64,000 nucleotides of DNA, taken from Aliihoeflea sp052435735 (GTDB taxonomy: Bacteria; Pseudomonadota; Alphaproteobacteria; Rhizobiales; Rhizobiaceae). This document shows, piece after piece, positions 62,144 through 64,000 of this stretch. The position numbers and the translations under genes were made by a program. The stretch lies in the NCBI GenBank assembly GCA_052435735.1, contig JBQVNB010000001.1, positions 186,001-250,000 of the forward strand. The letters are read 5' to 3'. Numbering within the stretch: position 1 is the stretch's first letter; each line of letters begins with the position of its first letter. Below the pieces are notes generated by a model. The model did not search any database, was not told the DNA's origin, and saw nothing but the letters and a program-made list of their open reading frames with translations.

Positions 62144-63508
62144 CTATTCGCCCGCCGGCATGGCGTGCATCAGCGACAGGCCCATCGCCGTGCGGTCGGG
62201 AAAGCCCTTCCAGTAGGTATGCTCGGCGGTCGGCTTGTCTTCCTCGTCGAGCGCGGTGACGCCGTCGGCGGCGTTCTCGACGAGGTCGAGATATTCGCCC
62301 ATCTCTTCCTCGCCCTTCAGTTCCTTACCGAGGAAGGCGGTGACGAAGTGCTGGGCGATGTTGTTCATCCGCACCGTGTCCCAGACCGGGTCGGCGTAGT
62401 GGTCGAAGGGTGCGTAGCCGAGCTTTTGCGAGATCGTCCAGCTTTCGGCAGGCGCAGGCATCGGGGCGGCGGCGTTGTGGTTGGCGTTCTCGAAGGTGAG
62501 GAGATAGCGCTCGGCATTGATGGTCTCGTCATAGAGCATCTTCACGCCGTCCTCGTAGCCGGAGACGTCGTCGGCGGAACCGGCGACATAGAAGATCGGC
62601 GTCTCGATGCCCTTCAGTCCTTCTGCATCCCAGAAGCCGCGCTGGCGGCCCCAGGGCGCGAAGGCGACGACGGCCTTGATCCGGTCTTCCGCCCGCTCGC
62701 CATGTTCGGGGGAGCCTGCCTGATGGATGGCCAGCGTTCCCGCCGGCGCACCCCATTCATAGCCGACGGAGGTCTCGGTGACGCCGCCGCCGGCGGTGAT
62801 GACCGCGCCATAGCCGCCCATCGAATAGCCGATCAGGCCGGTGTTTGCCGTGTCGACGAGGCCGGAAAGGAAATCGCCGTCCTCGCCGTTCATGCGCTCG
62901 ATCTCGTCGAGGACGAAGAGCTGGTCGAGCGAGCGGTTGACGAGCGTCGAGCCGAACGCGCCCTGGTCGGCATAGGTCGATTCCAGATGATCGATCGAGG
63001 CGACGACATAACCCTTGGTCGCAAGGTTCTCGGCCAAGTGGCTCATCAGGAACCGGTTTCCGGGGTAACCATGCGAGATGATGACGAGCGGGTAGAGGCC
63101 GCCATCTGCGGCGGGTTCGGCGTCGCGCACGCCGCGTCCCGTCAGGGTCACCTCGGTTTCGCCGTCGCGCAGCAGCGTGGTGTAGGTCCCTTCGTCGCCG
63201 GTGCCTTCGGCCGCCGGATACCAGATTTCGAGCGTCAGCTTGCGCTCATAGCGCGGCGGCTCGCCGCCGGCGGTGGTCTTGGCGACGTCGATCTGGTCGG
63301 CATTCGTCACCTCGACCGTGCGCACGCCGATGGGCAAATCGCCATGCGCGGCCAGTTCCGGCGCATCGGGGCGGATGATGTCGATGCGGTTTTCATGCGT
63401 GGCGGCAGCCGCTTCCTCTGGCGCGTCGGCCGGCGCGGCGCTGTCCTGGGCCATTGCCGTCGTGGTGACAAGTCCTGCCGCGAAGGCTGCGGCGACGATC
63501 ATCTTCAT
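62144..63508 (-). CDS. Secreted alpha/beta hydrolase
   Basis: The 454-residue protein has a signal peptide, MKMIVAAAFAAGLVTTTAMA, and a hydrolase fold with the oxyanion segment PLVIISHGYPGNRF and nucleophile elbow GYSMGGYGAV. A late histidine in FENANHNAAAPM is the probable base. The pattern resembles dienelactone-hydrolase or platelet-activating-factor-acetylhydrolase-like proteins. Substrate unknown; it should act in the periplasm. It is divergent from the ABC-F gene. Confidence 0.87.
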   Translation of the reverse strand: MKMIVAAAFAAGLVTTTAMAQDSAAPADAPEEAAAATHENRIDIIRPDAPELAAHGDLPIGVRTVEVTNADQIDVAKTTAGGEPPRYERKLTLEIWYPAAEGTGDEGTYTTLLRDGETEVTLTGRGVRDAEPAADGGLYPLVIISHGYPGNRFLMSHLAENLATKGYVVASIDHLESTYADQGAFGSTLVNRSLDQLFVLDEIERMNGEDGDFLSGLVDTANTGLIGYSMGGYGAVITAGGGVTETSVGYEWGAPAGTLAIHQAGSPEHGERAEDRIKAVVAFAPWGRQRGFWDAEGLKGIETPIFYVAGSADDVSGYEDGVKMLYDETINAERYLLTFENANHNAAAPMPAPAESWTISQKLGYAPFDHYADPVWDTVRMNNIAQHFVTAFLGKELKGEEEMGEYLDLVENAADGVTALDEEDKPTAEHTYWKGFPDRTAMGLSLMHAMPAGE

Positions 63509-63632
63509 GGAGCTCCATCCCTTTTCTGCAAGACAGTGATTGCTTCGTGCCGACTTCTATCGGGGCCGGCTGACGGTTGCGTGACGGTCGGCCGCGATCT
63601 TCCGTCGCCCGCCGCACGGACGCAAGCGCGGG

Positions 63633-63661
63633 TTGAACAAATCTTTGCGTTCCCCTATCTG
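63633..63661 (+). promoter_or_regulatory. Probable promoter upstream of the ABC-F gene
   Basis: TTGAAC at 63633-63638 and TATCTG at 63656-63661 are 17 bases apart. Transcription would begin near 63668, about 30 bases before the small reading frame at 63699. Confidence 0.5.
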
Positions 63662-63698
63662 ATCCCGGAATGGAAATTCCAACTGGAGGTCGACACCG

Positions 63699-63800
63699 AT
63701 GAACGACACGACGCGCGCCAATCTCGCCCGCTTCGCAACCGTTCGCCTGGTGTCCCATGCCATTCCTCTCCGTTCGCAATCTGACCTTCCGCCTGCCTGA
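63699..63800 (+). CDS. Possible 33-residue leader peptide overlapping the ABC-F start
   Basis: ATG at 63699 follows TGGAGGT, the best binding site in the region, and opens a 33-codon frame (MNDTTRANLARFATVRLVSH ...) that ends 44 bases inside the ABC-F coding region in another frame. The ABC-F ATG at 63757 itself has no visible binding site. Translational coupling or attenuation is plausible, since leader peptides regulate some ABC-F genes. The peptide may have no function of its own. Confidence 0.4.
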   Translation: MNDTTRANLARFATVRLVSHAIPLRSQSDLPPA

Positions 63801-64000
63801 CGGGCGCGTTCTCCTCGACAATCTCGATCTCGCCTTCGGTGCGGAACGCACCGGCCTCGTCGGGCGCAACGGCGTCGGCAAGTCGTCTCTGCTGGCGATT
63901 TTGACAGGCGAGGCCATGCCCGCATCGGGCAGCGTCCAGCGCTCCGGCACGATCGCGTTCCTCAGCCAGATGACGGATGTCGGGCCGGACGAAACGGTCT
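63757..64000 (+). CDS. ABC-F family ATPase, 3' end outside window
   Basis: The first 81 residues are present: PFLSVRNLTFRLPDGRVLLD, Walker A GLVGRNGVGKSSLLAILTGE, and a Q-loop-like FLSQMTDVGPDE. The tight N-terminal ABC domain without membrane segments is typical of ABC-F proteins (Uup/EttA/Vga group), which act on the ribosome. Which subgroup applies cannot be judged from this part. Confidence 0.85.
   Translation, partial: MPFLSVRNLTFRLPDGRVLLDNLDLAFGAERTGLVGRNGVGKSSLLAILTGEAMPASGSVQRSGTIAFLSQMTDVGPDETV

Overview
The window comes from the chromosome of a GC-rich alphaproteobacterium, most likely of the order Hyphomicrobiales (Rhizobiales). Four things point there: the clpP-clpX-lon-hup order; the glyA-nrdR-ribD-ribE-ribH-nusB, hppA, bamE, plsX-fabH-ihfA-merR order; small alphaproteobacterial families such as DUF2842-like and DUF6163-like proteins and an LdtR-type MarR regulator with an L,D-transpeptidase; and palindromic intergenic repeats of the kind common in rhizobia. 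The genus cannot be fixed from the sequence.

Layout. 1-980: the 3' part of a degenerate tyrosine recombinase beside tRNA-Asp, then tRNA-Val; this looks like the edge of an integrated element lying mostly outside the window. 1094-6297: shikimate dehydrogenase-like gene, FCD-type GntR regulator, three-part TRAP transporter and type II dehydroquinate dehydratase, read here as a quinate/shikimate uptake and catabolism module. 6478-12055: a lone Flp pilin, HU, Lon, ClpX and ClpP. 12170-18863: a divergent sarcosine-oxidase-like flavoenzyme and cytochrome P450, a sulfhydrylase-cupin pair, an enoyl-CoA hydratase/VOC/CoA-binding operon and a PaaI thioesterase. 18939-23564: rplM-rpsI, agmatinase, argC, heme A synthase and a DUF2842-like protein. 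23559-32645: an exopolysaccharide locus (deacetylase, CelD-like acyltransferase, GumC-like chain-length protein lacking a Walker A lysine, Wza-like lipoprotein, GT4, initiating sugar-phosphate transferase, Wzy-like polymerase). 32660-38215: tRNA-Pro and the envelope/lipid cluster merR, ihfA, fabH, plsX, DUF177, ubiquinol-cytochrome c chaperone and bamE. 38285-46691: the H+-pyrophosphatase, then a tightly overlapping operon glyA-nrdR-ribD-ribE-two tiny membrane proteins-ribH-nusB-MFS. 46881-58230: L,D-transpeptidase and LdtR, hemB, a diguanylate cyclase, RDD protein, Bpt aminoacyl transferase, HerA-like ATPase, PNPOx-like protein, an orphan sulfate-binding protein, pth and rplY. 58349-64000: a membrane protein with an apparently non-canonical start codon, an Fsr-like exporter, a LuxR-type regulator, a secreted alpha/beta hydrolase, and the start of an ABC-F ATPase preceded by a small overlapping reading frame.

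Most of the window is ordinary conserved chromosome. The points most worth a second look are: the coding region upstream of 59287 with no ATG/GTG/TTG start but an ATC behind a strong ribosome binding site; two intergenic repeat copies 42 kb apart whose stems differ by compensating changes; a terminator-like hairpin a few bases after the probable start of rplM transcription; a small reading frame overlapping the ABC-F start; the 77- and 36-residue membrane proteins inside the riboflavin operon; and the dehydroquinate dehydratase lacking the usual substrate-binding histidine. No clearly new defence or mobile system was recognised.
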